DNA of 64,000 nucleotides. It comes from Methylobacterium thuringiense. GTDB lineage: Bacteria; Pseudomonadota; Alphaproteobacteria; Rhizobiales; Beijerinckiaceae. Of this stretch, positions 43,780 to 58,666 are shown one piece after another. Below the pieces are notes generated by a model. That model made no database searches and was not told the DNA's origin. It saw only the letters and a program-made list of their open reading frames with translations. Position 1 is the first letter of the stretch, and every line of letters starts with the position of its first letter. The stretch covers positions 1 through 64,000 of the forward strand of contig NZ_BPRA01000003.1 in the NCBI RefSeq assembly GCF_022179645.1. Direction: 5' to 3'. Made by a program: the position numbers and the translations under genes.

Positions 43780-45341
43780 CCCATTGGACCGACCACCTCG
43801 TCGTCCTGCCGGTGGTCCTGCCCATTGCCTCGGCCGGGGCGATGCTGCTGCTGGACGAGCGCCGCAGCGGCCTCAAGGCGGCGATCAGCCTCGCCACCGT
43901 CACGGTGCTTCTGGCGGCGGCCTTCGCCCTGCTGCAGGCCGCGGCCGTGCAGCCGCAGGTCTACCGGCTCGGGAACTGGGCCGCGCCCTACGGTATCGTC
44001 CTCGTCGTCGACCGGCTCTCGGCCATGATGCTGGCGCTGACGGGCGTGCTGGGTCTCTGCGCCCTGGTGTTCTCCCTGGCCCGCTGGGACCGGGCCGGGC
44101 CGCGCTTCCATGCCCTGTTCCTGCTGCTGCTGATGGGCGTGAACGGCGCTTTCCTCACCGGGGACCTGTTCAACCTGTTCGTATTCTTCGAGGTGATGCT
44201 TGCGGCGTCCTACGGCCTCGTGCTGCACGGCTCGGGCGCGGCGCGGATCAAGGCGGGCCTCGCCTACATCGCCGTGAACCTGATCGCGTCGCTGTTCTTC
44301 CTCATCGGCGTCAGCCTGATCTACGGCACCATGGGCACGCTCAACATGGCCGATCTCGCCCGGCGGCTTTCGGGTCCGCCCAGTCCCGAAGCCGGGCTCT
44401 TCGCGGTCGGATGCGCGGTGCTCGGCATCGCCTTCCTGATCAAGTGCAGCGCCTGGCCCCTCGGTTTCTGGCTGCCGCCGACCTATTCGGCCGCGAGCGC
44501 GCCGGCGGCAGCCATCCTCGCCATCCTCAGCAAGGTCGGAATCTACGTCGTGGTGCGGCTGGAGTCGCTCCTGTTCGGCGCGGGCGCGTCCGCCGGATTC
44601 GGCCTGTCCTGGCTGCTCGCCGCCGGGCTGGCGACCGTCGCCTACGGCACCATCGGCATCCTCGGTGCCCGGGATCTGTCGCGGGCGGCCGCCTACGCCG
44701 TGATGATCTCGTCAGGCACTGTGCTCGCGGCACTGGGCACCGGGAGCGGGCCTGCGCTTGCGGGTGCGCTGTACTATCTCGTCGGCTCCACGCTGGCGGC
44801 CGGTGCGCTGTTCCTGCTGGCCGAGATCCTGCGCCGCGGCCGCGACCCGGCCGCCGCGGCGCAGGCGGTATTCGAGGACGAGTACACCGATCCGTTCGAC
44901 GATGCGGGCGAGAGCGAGGTCGGCCGCGTGGTCCCGGCCGCCGTGGCGATCCTCGGCGGCGGCTTCCTGCTCTGCACGCTGATGCTGGCAGGGCTGCCGC
45001 CGCTCGCCGGTTTCGTCGGCAAGCTCGCGATATTCTCGGGGCTCGCCGCCGGTGCGATGTCCGCTTCCGCCTGGGCGCTCGTCGGCGTGCTCACCGCCTC
45101 CAGCCTCGGTACGCTGATGCCGTTGGTGCGGCTCGGCATCCTCGGCTTCTGGGTCCCGAGCGACGATCCAGATCCGGTGGTCGGCACCCCGGAATTCGCG
45201 GCGCTCGCCGGGCTGCTCGCCGCCTGCCTCGCCCTGACGTTCTGGGCCGGCACGGGCCTCGCCTATGCCGACAGGACGGTGGAATGGCTGGCAGCCCCCG
45301 CCGACTATATCCACGCGGTGCTCGGCGGAGGCGCGTCATGA
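43776..45341 (+). CDS. mrpD: Mrp antiporter subunit D
   Basis: The 521-residue NuoN/NuoM-like antiporter subunit has about 14 helices, with GDLFNLFVFFEVMLAASYGL, the conserved lysine in FLIKCSAWPLGFWLPPTYSA, and the helix ILAILSKVGIYVVVRL. An acidic cytoplasmic loop (FEDEYTDPFDDAGESE) sits late in the protein. It starts at the ATG overlapping the mrpC stop; mrpE follows after 10 bp. Confidence 0.95.
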   Translation: MTHWTDHLVVLPVVLPIASAGAMLLLDERRSGLKAAISLATVTVLLAAAFALLQAAAVQPQVYRLGNWAAPYGIVLVVDRLSAMMLALTGVLGLCALVFSLARWDRAGPRFHALFLLLLMGVNGAFLTGDLFNLFVFFEVMLAASYGLVLHGSGAARIKAGLAYIAVNLIASLFFLIGVSLIYGTMGTLNMADLARRLSGPPSPEAGLFAVGCAVLGIAFLIKCSAWPLGFWLPPTYSAASAPAAAILAILSKVGIYVVVRLESLLFGAGASAGFGLSWLLAAGLATVAYGTIGILGARDLSRAAAYAVMISSGTVLAALGTGSGPALAGALYYLVGSTLAAGALFLLAEILRRGRDPAAAAQAVFEDEYTDPFDDAGESEVGRVVPAAVAILGGGFLLCTLMLAGLPPLAGFVGKLAIFSGLAAGAMSASAWALVGVLTASSLGTLMPLVRLGILGFWVPSDDPDPVVGTPEFAALAGLLAACLALTFWAGTGLAYADRTVEWLAAPADYIHAVLGGGAS

Positions 45342-45351
45342 GCCGGGCATC

Positions 45352-45840
45352 ATGAGACGGATCTTGCCCCATCCGCTGCTCTCGCTCGGCCTCGCCGTGA
45401 CGTGGCTGCTCCTGAACGCGCCGGTGACCCCCGCGACCGCCCTGTCGGCAGTGCTCGTCGGGCTCGTCGTACCCTCCGTCATGCGGACCCTGGAGCCGGA
45501 GGCTGTCCATGTCCGCGCGCCCGGCACGATCCTGAAGCTCGCCGTGCTCGTGCTCTACGACGTGCTGCGTTCCAACCGCGACGTCGCGAAAGTCATCCTC
45601 GGCCTGCGCCGGGGCGACCGGCGCGCCGGCTTCGTCTCGATTCCCCTCGACCTGCGCAGCCGCTACGGCCTCGCGGTCCTCTCGATCATCGTGACGGCCA
45701 CACCCGGCACGCTCTGGATCCAGTACGATTCCCATACCGGGCACCTGCTCCTGCACGTGCTCGACCTCGTCGACGGCGACGAATGGGTCCGCCGGATCAA
45801 GGACCGTTACGAGCGCCCGCTGATGGAGGTCTTTTCGTGA
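45352..45840 (+). CDS. mrpE: Mrp antiporter subunit E
   Basis: The 162-residue product has two N-terminal membrane helices and a cytoplasmic C-terminal half. It carries the family phrases LYDVLRSNRDVAKVIL, SRYGLAVLSIIVTATPGTLW and HVLDLVDGDEWVRRIKDRYE. It starts at ATG; the GTGA at its end overlaps mrpF. Confidence 0.93.
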   Translation: MRRILPHPLLSLGLAVTWLLLNAPVTPATALSAVLVGLVVPSVMRTLEPEAVHVRAPGTILKLAVLVLYDVLRSNRDVAKVILGLRRGDRRAGFVSIPLDLRSRYGLAVLSIIVTATPGTLWIQYDSHTGHLLLHVLDLVDGDEWVRRIKDRYERPLMEVFS

Positions 45841-46121
45841 GCGCTGCCCTCGTCCTCGCCTACGGCCTCGGCCTCGCCCAGGCGATGCTGGTGCTGGCGA
45901 TGGCGATCGCGGCATGGCGCATCCTGCGCGGCCCCCGCGCCCAGGACCGCGTGCTCGGCCTCGACACGCTCTACCTCAACGGCATGCTGGCGATCGTCGT
46001 GCACGGCATGCGCACCGGCAGCGGCCTGTATTTCGAGGCCGCGCTCGTGATCGGCATGCTCGGCTTCGCGGCGACCGTGGCCCTGGCCAAGTTCCTGGTC
46101 CACGGCGAGGTGATCCGGTGA
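45837..46121 (+). CDS. mrpF: Mrp antiporter subunit F
   Basis: The 94-residue protein has three helices with the family motif LRGPRAQDRVLGLDTLYLNG and ALVIGMLGFAATVALAKFLV. It starts at the GTG overlapping the mrpE stop, and its own stop overlaps the mrpG GTG. Confidence 0.92.
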   Translation: MSAALVLAYGLGLAQAMLVLAMAIAAWRILRGPRAQDRVLGLDTLYLNGMLAIVVHGMRTGSGLYFEAALVIGMLGFAATVALAKFLVHGEVIR

Positions 46122-46459
46122 GCCCCGGCGACCTGCCCGATTGGGCCGCGTGGCTGGTGTCGGCGCTGGCCCTCGCCGGTGCCGGCATCTCGCTCGTCGG
46201 CGCCGTCGGCCTGATCCGGCTGAAGACCTTCTACGAGCGCGTCCACGCCCCGACCCTGGGGGCGACGCTCGGCATGGCCATGATCCTGGCGGCCTCGATC
46301 GTCTACTTCTCGGCTGCCGACGGCCGCCCGGTCCTGCGCGACCTGCTGATCGGCCTGTTTCTCACCGTGACGACGCCGATCACCCTGATCCTGCTCGGCC
46401 GCGCCGCCGCCTACCGCGACCGGAGCGACGGCAACGCGAACGCGCCGCCGGACCCGTGA
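46118..46459 (+). CDS. mrpG: Mrp antiporter subunit G
   Basis: The 113-residue protein has three helices and the MrpG signature GLIRLKTFYERVHAPTLGAT followed by FLTVTTPITLILLGRAAAYR. The start is GTG by GTGA overlap. It is the last gene of the A(B)CDEFG operon. Confidence 0.93.
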   Translation: MSPGDLPDWAAWLVSALALAGAGISLVGAVGLIRLKTFYERVHAPTLGATLGMAMILAASIVYFSAADGRPVLRDLLIGLFLTVTTPITLILLGRAAAYRDRSDGNANAPPDP

Positions 46460-46621
46460 CCCCGAAGCCGCGACGGGCGTCCGCGTCGGATAGGGGCTGC
46501 GCACCATCGCGGGCTTGATCCGGCCGGATCCGCGCGGCACAGGTTGCTCTCGATCCCGTCGGCCTTACGGATCCTCCGTGGCGGGATGGGATCGCGCCGC
46601 GCGGGGCAGGGGCGTTTCGTC

Positions 46622-47857
46622 GTGAGTCAGACTGTGAGCCCGATGGCGTCTCCCTCGGAGCAGGCCCGAGCCGGCGCCGTCTCCCCGGGTCCGGTCTTCG
46701 ACCGCTACGAGGCCCTGACACGATCCGGCGCGATCGAGAGCGATCCGGCCCAGATCAAGCTGGTGAAAGCCCTCGACCGGCTGGCGGTCGATCTCGGGCG
46801 GCGCAAGCGCGCCAGCAAGGGCAGCGCGCTCGGCTGGCTGTTCGGCCGCAAGGACGACGATGCCGGGCCGGTGAAGGGGCTCTACATCTCGGGCTCGGTC
46901 GGCCGCGGCAAGACCATGCTGATGGACCTGTTCCACGAGGCCGCCCCGGCACCGAAGCGGCGTATCCATTTCCACGGCTTCATGGCCGACGCGCACGAGC
47001 GCATCCATGCCCACCGGCAGGCGGTCAAGGCGGGTCAGGCCAAGGGCGACGACCCGATCCCGCCGGTGGCCGACGCGCTGGCGGCGGAAGCCACGCTGCT
47101 CTGCTTCGACGAATTCACCGTCACCGACATCGCCGACGCGATGCTGCTCGGCCGGCTGTTCGCGGCCCTGTTCAAGCGCGGCGTCACGGTGGTCGCCACC
47201 TCCAACGTGGAGCCCGACCGGCTCTACGAGGGCGGTCTCAACCGCGCGCTGTTCCTGCCCTTCATCGCCGAATTGCAGGAGCGCGTCGCCGTGCTGCGCC
47301 TCGATTCCCGCACGGATTTCCGGCTGGAGAAACTCGGCGGCAGCTCGGTCTACCACCTGACCGGGGAGGGGAGCGCGAACGCGGCGCTCGACGAGGCCTT
47401 CAAGGCGCTCACCGGCAAGGCCAAGGGCAAGCCCGGCTCCGTACGCGTGAAGGGGCGCGAGGTCCCGGTGCCGGAAGAGGCGGGCGGCGTGGCACGGTTC
47501 TCGTTCGAGGATCTCTGCGCGCGGCCGCTCGGGGCCTCCGACTACATGGCGCTGGCCAACACGTTCCACACGCTGGTCGTCTCGGACATTCCGGTGATGA
47601 GTCCCGAGACCCGGAATGAGGCCAAGCGCTTCATCACGCTGGTCGACACGCTCTACGACGCCCACGTGAAGCTGATCGCCTCGGCCGCGGCGGAGGCGCC
47701 GGACCTCTACACCGGCACGGAAGGCCGCGAGGCCTTCGAGTTCGAGCGTACCGTTTCGCGGCTGATCGAGATGCGGTCGAACGAATACCTCGGACTTCCG
47801 CATGGCGGCGGACATTCCGAGGCCTCCGGATCGAGCAGCGGTCTCGTCGAGACCTGA
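46622..47857 (+). CDS. zapE: Cell division ATPase ZapE (AFG1-like)
   Basis: The 411-residue AFG1-family P-loop protein has Walker A YISGSVGRGKTMLMDLFHEA, RRIHFHGFMADAHERIHAHR, Walker B LLCFDEFTVTDIADAMLLGR and the arginine/sensor stretch ATSNVEPDRLYEGGLNRALF. ZapE associates with the Z-ring. The start is unsure: GTG at 46622 is used, with ATG at 46643 or 46586 also possible. It is separated from mrpG by 162 bp. Confidence 0.88.
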   Translation: MSQTVSPMASPSEQARAGAVSPGPVFDRYEALTRSGAIESDPAQIKLVKALDRLAVDLGRRKRASKGSALGWLFGRKDDDAGPVKGLYISGSVGRGKTMLMDLFHEAAPAPKRRIHFHGFMADAHERIHAHRQAVKAGQAKGDDPIPPVADALAAEATLLCFDEFTVTDIADAMLLGRLFAALFKRGVTVVATSNVEPDRLYEGGLNRALFLPFIAELQERVAVLRLDSRTDFRLEKLGGSSVYHLTGEGSANAALDEAFKALTGKAKGKPGSVRVKGREVPVPEEAGGVARFSFEDLCARPLGASDYMALANTFHTLVVSDIPVMSPETRNEAKRFITLVDTLYDAHVKLIASAAAEAPDLYTGTEGREAFEFERTVSRLIEMRSNEYLGLPHGGGHSEASGSSSGLVET

Positions 47858-47861
47858 AACT

Positions 47862-47949
47862 GTCATTGCGAGGCGAAGCCGAAGCAATCCAGGGCCACTT
47901 CCCGACGGCGTAGGTATAGCCTTGATCGCTTCGCTGCGCTCGCGATGAC
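47862..47949. repeat. REP/MITE-like inverted-repeat element
   Basis: Outer arms GTCATTGCGAG (47862-47872) and CTCGCGATGAC (47939-47949) are inverted with one mismatch. Inner phrases GAAGCAATCC and GATCGCTTCGCTGCG continue the dyad. The phrase matches a class of dispersed intergenic palindromes seen in many proteobacteria. It fills the space between the convergent zapE and lpd genes and could also act as a terminator. Confidence 0.7.
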
Positions 47950-47973
47950 GGCGGTGCGTTTGTTGACCCGCGC

Positions 47974-49374
47974 TCAGATATGAATCGCGCGCTTGCCCAC
48001 CGCGAGCGCCGCTTCCTTCACCGCCTCGGTCAGCGTCGGATGGGCGTGGCAGGTGCGGGCGATGTCCTCGGCCGAGGCCGAGAATTCCATGGCCACCGCG
48101 ACCTCGGCGATGAGGTTGCCCGCATCCGCGCCGACGATGTGGACGCCGAGCACCTTGTCGGTCTCGGCATCGGCCAGGATCTTCACGAAACCGTCCGTGG
48201 TGCCGTTGGCCTTGGCGCGGCCGTTGGCGGTGAACGGGAATTTGCCGGTGTTGTAGGCGACCCCGTCCTTCTTCAACTCCTCCTCGGTGCGGCCGACCGA
48301 GGCGACCTCGGGGAAGGTGTAGACCACGTTCGGGATCACGCCGTAATTTACGTGGCCGGACTGGCCGGCCAGGATCTCGGCCAGCGCCACGCCCTCGTCC
48401 TCGGCCTTGTGGGCGAGCATCGGCCCAGCGATCACGTCGCCGATGGCGTAGATGCCGGTGACGTTGGTGGCGTAGTGGCTGTCGGTCTGGACGCGGCCCT
48501 TGTCGTCCATCTGGACGCCGGCCTCTTCGAGGCCGAGGCCCTGGGTGTAGGGCACACGCCCGATCGCCACGAGCACCACGTCGGCCTTGATCTTCTCGGG
48601 TTCGCCGCCGGCCGCTGGCTCGACGGTGACGGTCGCGCCGCCCTTGGCCGCCTCCACGCCCGTCACCTTCGAGGACAGCTTGAATGCGATGCCCTGCTTG
48701 GCCAGGATCTTCTGGAACTGCTTGCCGACCTCGCCGTCCATGCCTGGCAGCACGCGGTCGAGATACTCGATCACTACGACCTCGGCGCCGAGACGCCGCC
48801 AGACCGAGCCGAGTTCGAGGCCGATCACGCCGGCGCCGATCACCACGAGCTTCTTCGGCACCTTGGCCAGCTCGAGCGCGCCGGTGGATGAGACGACGAC
48901 CTTTTCGTCGATCTCGACGCCGGGGAGTCGGGTCACGTCCGAGCCCGTTGCGATGACGATGTTGCGGGCCTCCAGCATCTGGTTGCCCCCGTCCTCGGAG
49001 ATCACCTCGACGCGGCCGGCGCCGGCGATGCGCCCGATGCCGTGATAGGCGTCGACCTTGTTCTTCTTCAGCAGGAATTCGACGCCCTTGGTGTTGCCGT
49101 CGACGCCGCTCTGCTTGAACGCCTGCATCTTCGCGAGATCGAGCTTTGGCGTCCCGACCTGGATGCCGAGATCCGGAAAGTGCTTGGTCGCCTCCTCGAA
49201 GGCCTCGGAGGCGTGCAGCAGCGCCTTCGACGGGATGCAGCCGACGTTGAGGCATGTGCCGCCATGCGTCGCCCGCTTCTCGACGACGGCCGTCTTGAGA
49301 CCGAGCTGCGCCGCGCGGATCGCACAGACGTAGCCGCCGGGGCCGGTGCCGATGACGACGAGATCGTAGGACAT
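47974..49374 (-). CDS. lpd: Dihydrolipoamide dehydrogenase (E3)
   Basis: The 466-residue flavoprotein disulfide reductase has FAD motif [20 protein letters not shown], redox disulfide [23 protein letters not shown] motif [20 protein letters not shown] and the C-terminal His-Glu pair in [19 protein letters not shown]. It reoxidises lipoyl groups of the 2-oxoglutarate dehydrogenase complex and perhaps others. It is the last gene of the mdh-suc block, 91 bp after sucB. Confidence 0.96.
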   Translation of the reverse strand: MSYDLVVIGTGPGGYVCAIRAAQLGLKTAVVEKRATHGGTCLNVGCIPSKALLHASEAFEEATKHFPDLGIQVGTPKLDLAKMQAFKQSGVDGNTKGVEFLLKKNKVDAYHGIGRIAGAGRVEVISEDGGNQMLEARNIVIATGSDVTRLPGVEIDEKVVVSSTGALELAKVPKKLVVIGAGVIGLELGSVWRRLGAEVVVIEYLDRVLPGMDGEVGKQFQKILAKQGIAFKLSSKVTGVEAAKGGATVTVEPAAGGEPEKIKADVVLVAIGRVPYTQGLGLEEAGVQMDDKGRVQTDSHYATNVTGIYAIGDVIAGPMLAHKAEDEGVALAEILAGQSGHVNYGVIPNVVYTFPEVASVGRTEEELKKDGVAYNTGKFPFTANGRAKANGTTDGFVKILADAETDKVLGVHIVGADAGNLIAEVAVAMEFSASAEDIARTCHAHPTLTEAVKEAALAVGKRAIHI

Positions 49375-49465
49375 TCAGTTCTCGGCTCAAGAGTGCGATG
49401 GCAGGTGCCGCCACCATCGAAAGACGTGTTCGATTGGGAAGAATGCGGGCTGCAATCCAGTCCGA

Positions 49466-50806
49466 TTACAAATCCAGCACGAGCCGCGCCGGGTCCTCCA
49501 GCGCCTCCTTCACCCGCACCAGGAAGGTTACGGCCTCCTTCCCGTCCACGATGCGGTGGTCGTAGGACAGCGCCAGATACATCATCGGCCGCGCCTCGAT
49601 CTTTCCGGCCCGGACCACCGGCCGTTCTTCGATCCGGTGCATGCCGAGGATGCCGGACTGGGGTGCGTTGAGGATCGGAGTGGACATCAGCGAGCCGTAG
49701 ATGCCGCCGTTGGTGATGGTGAAGGTGCCGCCCTGCATCTCGTCGATCGAGAGCTTGCCGTCGCGGGCCTTCTTGCCGAAACCCGAGATCGTCTTCTCGA
49801 TGCCGGCGATGGAGAGGTCGTCGGCGTTGCGCACCACCGGAACGACGAGGCCCTTATCGGTCCCGACGGCGATTCCGATATGGTAGTAGTTCTTGTAGAC
49901 GAGGTCCTGCCCGTCGATCTCGGCGTTGACCGCCGGCACGTCCTTGAGGGCGCCGATCACCGCCTTGGTGAAGAAGCCCATGAAGCCGAGCTTGGTGCCG
50001 TGCTTCTTCTCGAACATGTCCTTGTACTGGGTGCGCATCGCCATCACGGCGCCCATGTCCACGTCGTTGAACGTGGTGAGCATCGCGGCATTGTCCTGCG
50101 CGCTCTTGAGGCGCCGGGCGATGGTCTGCCGGAGCTTCGTCATCTTCACGCGCTCTTCGCGTGCGGCATCGTCCGGTGCGGAGGCCGGGCGCGGCGGGGC
50201 CGGGGGCTTGGCCTCCTGAGCCGGCGCCTCGGACTTCGCGGCCGGCGCGCCCTTTCCGTCCTTGGCGGCGAGCATATCGCCCTTGGTGACGCGGCCGTCC
50301 TTGCCGCTGCCGTTCAGCGTCGCGGGGTCGATGCCCGTCTCGCGAGCGATCTTGCCGACGGCCGGGCCGTTCTCGTCGTTCGGACGCGATTGCGGCGCGG
50401 CGTCGCCGTGGCTGCCGTAGGAGGCGGAGGATTCCTGGGGCGGCGACGCCTCGGTCCCTTCCTTGTCCGCCCCTGACTTCGCCGGCGCCTCGCTGCGGCT
50501 CTCGGCCTTCTGCTCGGACTTCTCGGCGCCCTTGGCAGCCGCCGGCTTCTTCGCGCCGCCGCCCTTGCCGGCCTCGACGATCGAGCCGAGCAGCGCGCCG
50601 GGCTCCACGGTCTCGCCGTCCTTGACCAGGATCTCGCCGAGTTCGCCGGCGGCCGGAGCGTTGATCTCGAGCGTGACCTTGTCGGTCTCGAGCTCCACCA
50701 GAGGCTCGTCGGCGGCGACGGTGTCGCCGGGCTGCTTGAACCAGCGGCCGATCGTGGCCTCGGTCACGGATTCGCCGAGGGTCGGGACGAGAATGTCGGT
50801 GGCCAT
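49466..50806 (-). CDS. sucB: 2-oxoglutarate dehydrogenase E2, dihydrolipoyl succinyltransferase
   Basis: The 446-residue product has a lipoyl domain (lysine in [17 protein letters not shown], residue about 43), an Ala/Lys/Glu-rich linker, an E3-binding domain ([20 protein letters not shown]) and a catalytic domain ending [18 protein letters not shown] with the active-site His and Asp. It transfers succinyl to CoA. It starts at ATG, 56 bp after the YciI-like gene. Confidence 0.96.
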   Translation of the reverse strand: MATDILVPTLGESVTEATIGRWFKQPGDTVAADEPLVELETDKVTLEINAPAAGELGEILVKDGETVEPGALLGSIVEAGKGGGAKKPAAAKGAEKSEQKAESRSEAPAKSGADKEGTEASPPQESSASYGSHGDAAPQSRPNDENGPAVGKIARETGIDPATLNGSGKDGRVTKGDMLAAKDGKGAPAAKSEAPAQEAKPPAPPRPASAPDDAAREERVKMTKLRQTIARRLKSAQDNAAMLTTFNDVDMGAVMAMRTQYKDMFEKKHGTKLGFMGFFTKAVIGALKDVPAVNAEIDGQDLVYKNYYHIGIAVGTDKGLVVPVVRNADDLSIAGIEKTISGFGKKARDGKLSIDEMQGGTFTITNGGIYGSLMSTPILNAPQSGILGMHRIEERPVVRAGKIEARPMMYLALSYDHRIVDGKEAVTFLVRVKEALEDPARLVLDL

Positions 50807-50862
50807 GGATCAATCGCCCCCTAGGCGGGGACCTCCTCTGGAATTCAGGGTGCGGGCAGGCA

Positions 50863-51165
50863 TCAGGGCTGCCGCAGGATCAGGGATGGGATCGACGCGA
50901 GCGTATAGGCGAAGCCGGCATTCGCCCGGATGACGGGATCCGCATCGCCGAGTTGTTTGGCTTCGGTTTCGTCTTCGGCCTCGACGAGGGCGAGGCCCCA
51001 GGTACCCGCGGCATCGAAGACCGGGCCGACCGCGACGGCCTCGCCCGTCTTCGCCTTGTCGAGCCAGTAGCCGGAATGCTCCGCGAACAGCGTTTTCTCC
51101 GCCTCCGTCGCGTCGAACGGGAAGCTCGGACGCGGCGGCGAGAGCCTGAGCAGGAAGTAGGCCAT
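50863..51165 (-). CDS. YciI-like domain protein inside the sucA-sucB interval
   Basis: The 100-residue product matches the YCII-related fold: MAYFLLRLSPPRPSFPFDAT, HSGYWLDKAKTGEAVAVGPV, WGLALVEAEDETEAKQLGDA and DPVIRANAGFAYTLASIPSL. The fold is dimeric and ferredoxin-like. The presumed catalytic His/Asp of the family is partly kept (AEHSGYW). It starts 2 bp after the sucA stop, so it is translationally coupled to sucA; its role there is unknown. Confidence 0.75.
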   Translation of the reverse strand: MAYFLLRLSPPRPSFPFDATEAEKTLFAEHSGYWLDKAKTGEAVAVGPVFDAAGTWGLALVEAEDETEAKQLGDADPVIRANAGFAYTLASIPSLILRQP

Positions 51166-51167
51166 GC

Positions 51168-54155
<2,988 letters not shown>

Positions 54156-54204
54156 CGCTTGGTGTCCTCAAACTCGGCCGCCGGTGCGACCGCCTCTCTC
54201 TCGA

Positions 54205-54228
54205 ACCGGGGATGCCCTCATCCCCGGT
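54205..54228 (-). other. Hairpin between sucD and sucA
   Basis: A perfect 10-bp stem (ACCGGGGATG/CATCCCCGGT) with a 4-base loop lies in the 131-bp gap. It could be a partial terminator, an mRNA processing site or a stability element tuning sucA relative to sucCD. No T-run follows on the minus strand. Confidence 0.55.
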
Positions 54229-54286
54229 CTCCTACATGGGCCTTGCGGTACTGCGTGCGCTGCAACACAGGCGCGCAGGCCAGGCT

Positions 54287-55171
<885 letters not shown>

Positions 55172-55180
55172 TGGTCTCGC

Positions 55181-56377
55181 TCAGCCCTTCTTCACGGCGG
55201 CAACAATTTTCTGGGCGGCGTCGTCGAGGTCGTCCGCCGGGATCACGTTAAGTCCCGAATTGCGGATGATGTCCTTGCCCTGCTCGACGTTGGTGCCCTC
55301 GAGGCGCACCACCAGCGGCACTTCGAGGCCCACCGCCTTCACCGCCGCGATCACGCCGCGGGCGATGACGTCGCATTTCATGATCCCGCCGAAGATGTTG
55401 ACGAGGATGCCCTTCACCTGCGGGTCGGCGGTGATGATCTTGAAGGCCGCGGTGACCTTTTCTTCCGAGGCACCGCCGCCGACGTCGAGGAAATTCGCGG
55501 GCTCCTCGCCGTAGAGCTTGATGATGTCCAGCGTCGCCATGGCGAGGCCGGCGCCGTTGACCATGCAGCCGATGGTGCCGTCGAGCGCGATGTAGGCGAG
55601 GTCGTATTTGGAGGCTTCGATCTCCTTGGCGTCCTCCTCGGTCTCGTCGCGCAGCGCGACGACGTCGGGATGACGGTAGAGGGCGTTCGAATCGAAGGAG
55701 ATCTTGGCGTCGAGGCACTTGAGATGGCCGTCGCCGGTGAGCACCAGCGGGTTGATCTCCAGCATGCTCATGTCCTTGGCCGTGAAGGCCGCGTAGAGCT
55801 TGCTGGTGAGTTCGGCGGCTTCCTTGGCCTGCGGGCCGGTGAGGCCCAGCGCCTTGGCGACCGCGCGGCCGTGATGGGGCATGATGCCGGTGGCCGGATC
55901 GACCGAGAAGGTCACGATTTTTTCCGGCGTGTCGTGGGCCACCGTCTCGATGTCCATACCGCCTTCCGTCGAGACGACGAAGGCGACCTGTCCGGTCTCG
56001 CGATCGACCAGCATCGACAGGTAGAACTCGGCGGCGATCTGCGCGCCTTCCTCGATGTAGAGCCGGTTGACCTGCTTGCCGGCCGGGCCGGTCTGGATCG
56101 TGACCAGCGTCTGTCCGAGCATCTCGCCGGCATATTGCTTCACTTCGTCGATCGACTTGGTAACGCGCACGCCGCCCTTGGCACCCTCGGGCGCGCCCTT
56201 GAAGGTGCCCTTGCCGCGTCCGCCCGCATGGATCTGCGACTTCACGACCCAGACCGGGCCGCCGAGTTCCTTGGCGGCCGCTTCTGCTTCCTCAGGCTTG
56301 AAGATCGGGACGCCCCGGGAAACCGGCAGGCCGAACTCCTTGAGGACGGCCTTGGCCTGATATTCGTGGATGTTCAT
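55181..56377 (-). CDS. sucC: Succinyl-CoA synthetase beta subunit
   Basis: The 398-residue ATP-grasp subunit starts [20 protein letters not shown], with [40 protein letters not shown] and [20 protein letters not shown]. It binds nucleotide and succinate. It starts at ATG, 109 bp after mdh. Confidence 0.97.
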   Translation of the reverse strand: MNIHEYQAKAVLKEFGLPVSRGVPIFKPEEAEAAAKELGGPVWVVKSQIHAGGRGKGTFKGAPEGAKGGVRVTKSIDEVKQYAGEMLGQTLVTIQTGPAGKQVNRLYIEEGAQIAAEFYLSMLVDRETGQVAFVVSTEGGMDIETVAHDTPEKIVTFSVDPATGIMPHHGRAVAKALGLTGPQAKEAAELTSKLYAAFTAKDMSMLEINPLVLTGDGHLKCLDAKISFDSNALYRHPDVVALRDETEEDAKEIEASKYDLAYIALDGTIGCMVNGAGLAMATLDIIKLYGEEPANFLDVGGGASEEKVTAAFKIITADPQVKGILVNIFGGIMKCDVIARGVIAAVKAVGLEVPLVVRLEGTNVEQGKDIIRNSGLNVIPADDLDDAAQKIVAAVKKG

Positions 56378-56392
56378 GTGCGCTCCGCGGGC

Positions 56393-56469
56393 GAATGGCG
56401 AATAGGGAAAGGCAAGTGGGGTGCGTCGAGGCTGCGGCGAAGAAGGGAATCACCTTCCATTCGCCATTC
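56393..56469. repeat. Inverted GAATGGCGAAT repeats between mdh and sucC
   Basis: GAATGGCGAAT (56393-56403) and its exact complement ATTCGCCATTC (56459-56469) bracket 55 bases, with flanking GTGGGG and CCCCACT phrases also inverted. It forms a long imperfect stem within the mdh-sucC gap and may modulate read-through from mdh into sucC. Confidence 0.6.
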
Positions 56470-56486
56470 CCCACTCGCTTGGCCGC

Positions 56487-57759
<1,273 letters not shown>

Positions 57760-58485
57760 TCAGAACATGCCCGAGCGCAGCATGCGCTGGATCGCCTGGA
57801 TCACCGCACCGAGTCGCGCCTCCAGCAGGTCGCGGGGGACCTCGGCATCCTGCTGGATCGCCAGCGGGTGGGTGAAGCGATAACTCGCATCGAAGATGCA
57901 GGCGATGGCGCGTTCGCGGTCCCGGGCGACGAAGGTCCCGGTGCCGATACCCTCCTCGACCACCCGCTCCACCAGGGCACGCAGGCGGCCGCGATGGCGG
58001 CGGGCGATGGGACGCGAGGCCACGCTGGCGTCGAGATGGACCGCGAAGACGTTGGGCTCGTCGGCGAGCGCCGCGCGCTGGGCGAGGCTGAGCGCGGTGA
58101 GCAGGCGTTCGATCTTGTCGTCGGCCGGATCGGGCGCGTCGGCGATGCCGGCGAGCCGGGTCTCGACATCGCGCAGCCAGCGCCCGGCGACGGCATCGAG
58201 CAGAGCGTCCTTCGAGGGGAAGTAGCGGTAGACGTTGGCGTGGGTCATCCCGGCTTCCGCCGCGACGGCCACGACGGTGACGCCCTTGGGCCCGAGCCGG
58301 GCGAGATGGTCGGAGGCGATGGCCAGCAGCCGCGCATCGGTCGAGACGGGTGTCGGCCGTGCCCTCGCCGCCGGTCCGCTGAGACGCGGCGACCGCGGTG
58401 GCAGGCGCAATGTCGGCGGGACCCCGACGTGGTCGAGGTCGTCGCGCGGATCGGCGCTGGTCTCGATGCTCGCGGCCGGCTGCAT
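57760..58485 (-). CDS. TetR/AcrR-family transcriptional regulator
   Basis: The 241-residue product has a 45-residue Pro/Arg-rich N-terminal extension, then a TetR helix-turn-helix (LLAIASDHLARLGPKGVTVV, AAEAGMTHANVYRYFPSKDA) and a helical ligand-binding domain. The inducer is unknown. It lies upstream of mdh on the same strand. ATG at 58485 is the only clear start, so the long N-terminus may be real. Confidence 0.85.
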   Translation of the reverse strand: MQPAASIETSADPRDDLDHVGVPPTLRLPPRSPRLSGPAARARPTPVSTDARLLAIASDHLARLGPKGVTVVAVAAEAGMTHANVYRYFPSKDALLDAVAGRWLRDVETRLAGIADAPDPADDKIERLLTALSLAQRAALADEPNVFAVHLDASVASRPIARRHRGRLRALVERVVEEGIGTGTFVARDRERAIACIFDASYRFTHPLAIQQDAEVPRDLLEARLGAVIQAIQRMLRSGMF

Positions 58486-58666
58486 GTCACTCCGCTGGAG
58501 GCTCCGCTCCTGCTGCGGTGAACCTCCCTGCTGAGTGGGCCCTTGGCAAGCGAAAGCGTGTCGCGACAGCCAAACCAGCGGCCCTCTCGGTCGACGCCTC
58601 CGCCGCGTGCAGTCGCGATTGCACGAGGCCGCCTGCCAGAGAAGGCGCCGCTTACGGCCGCCGGTA

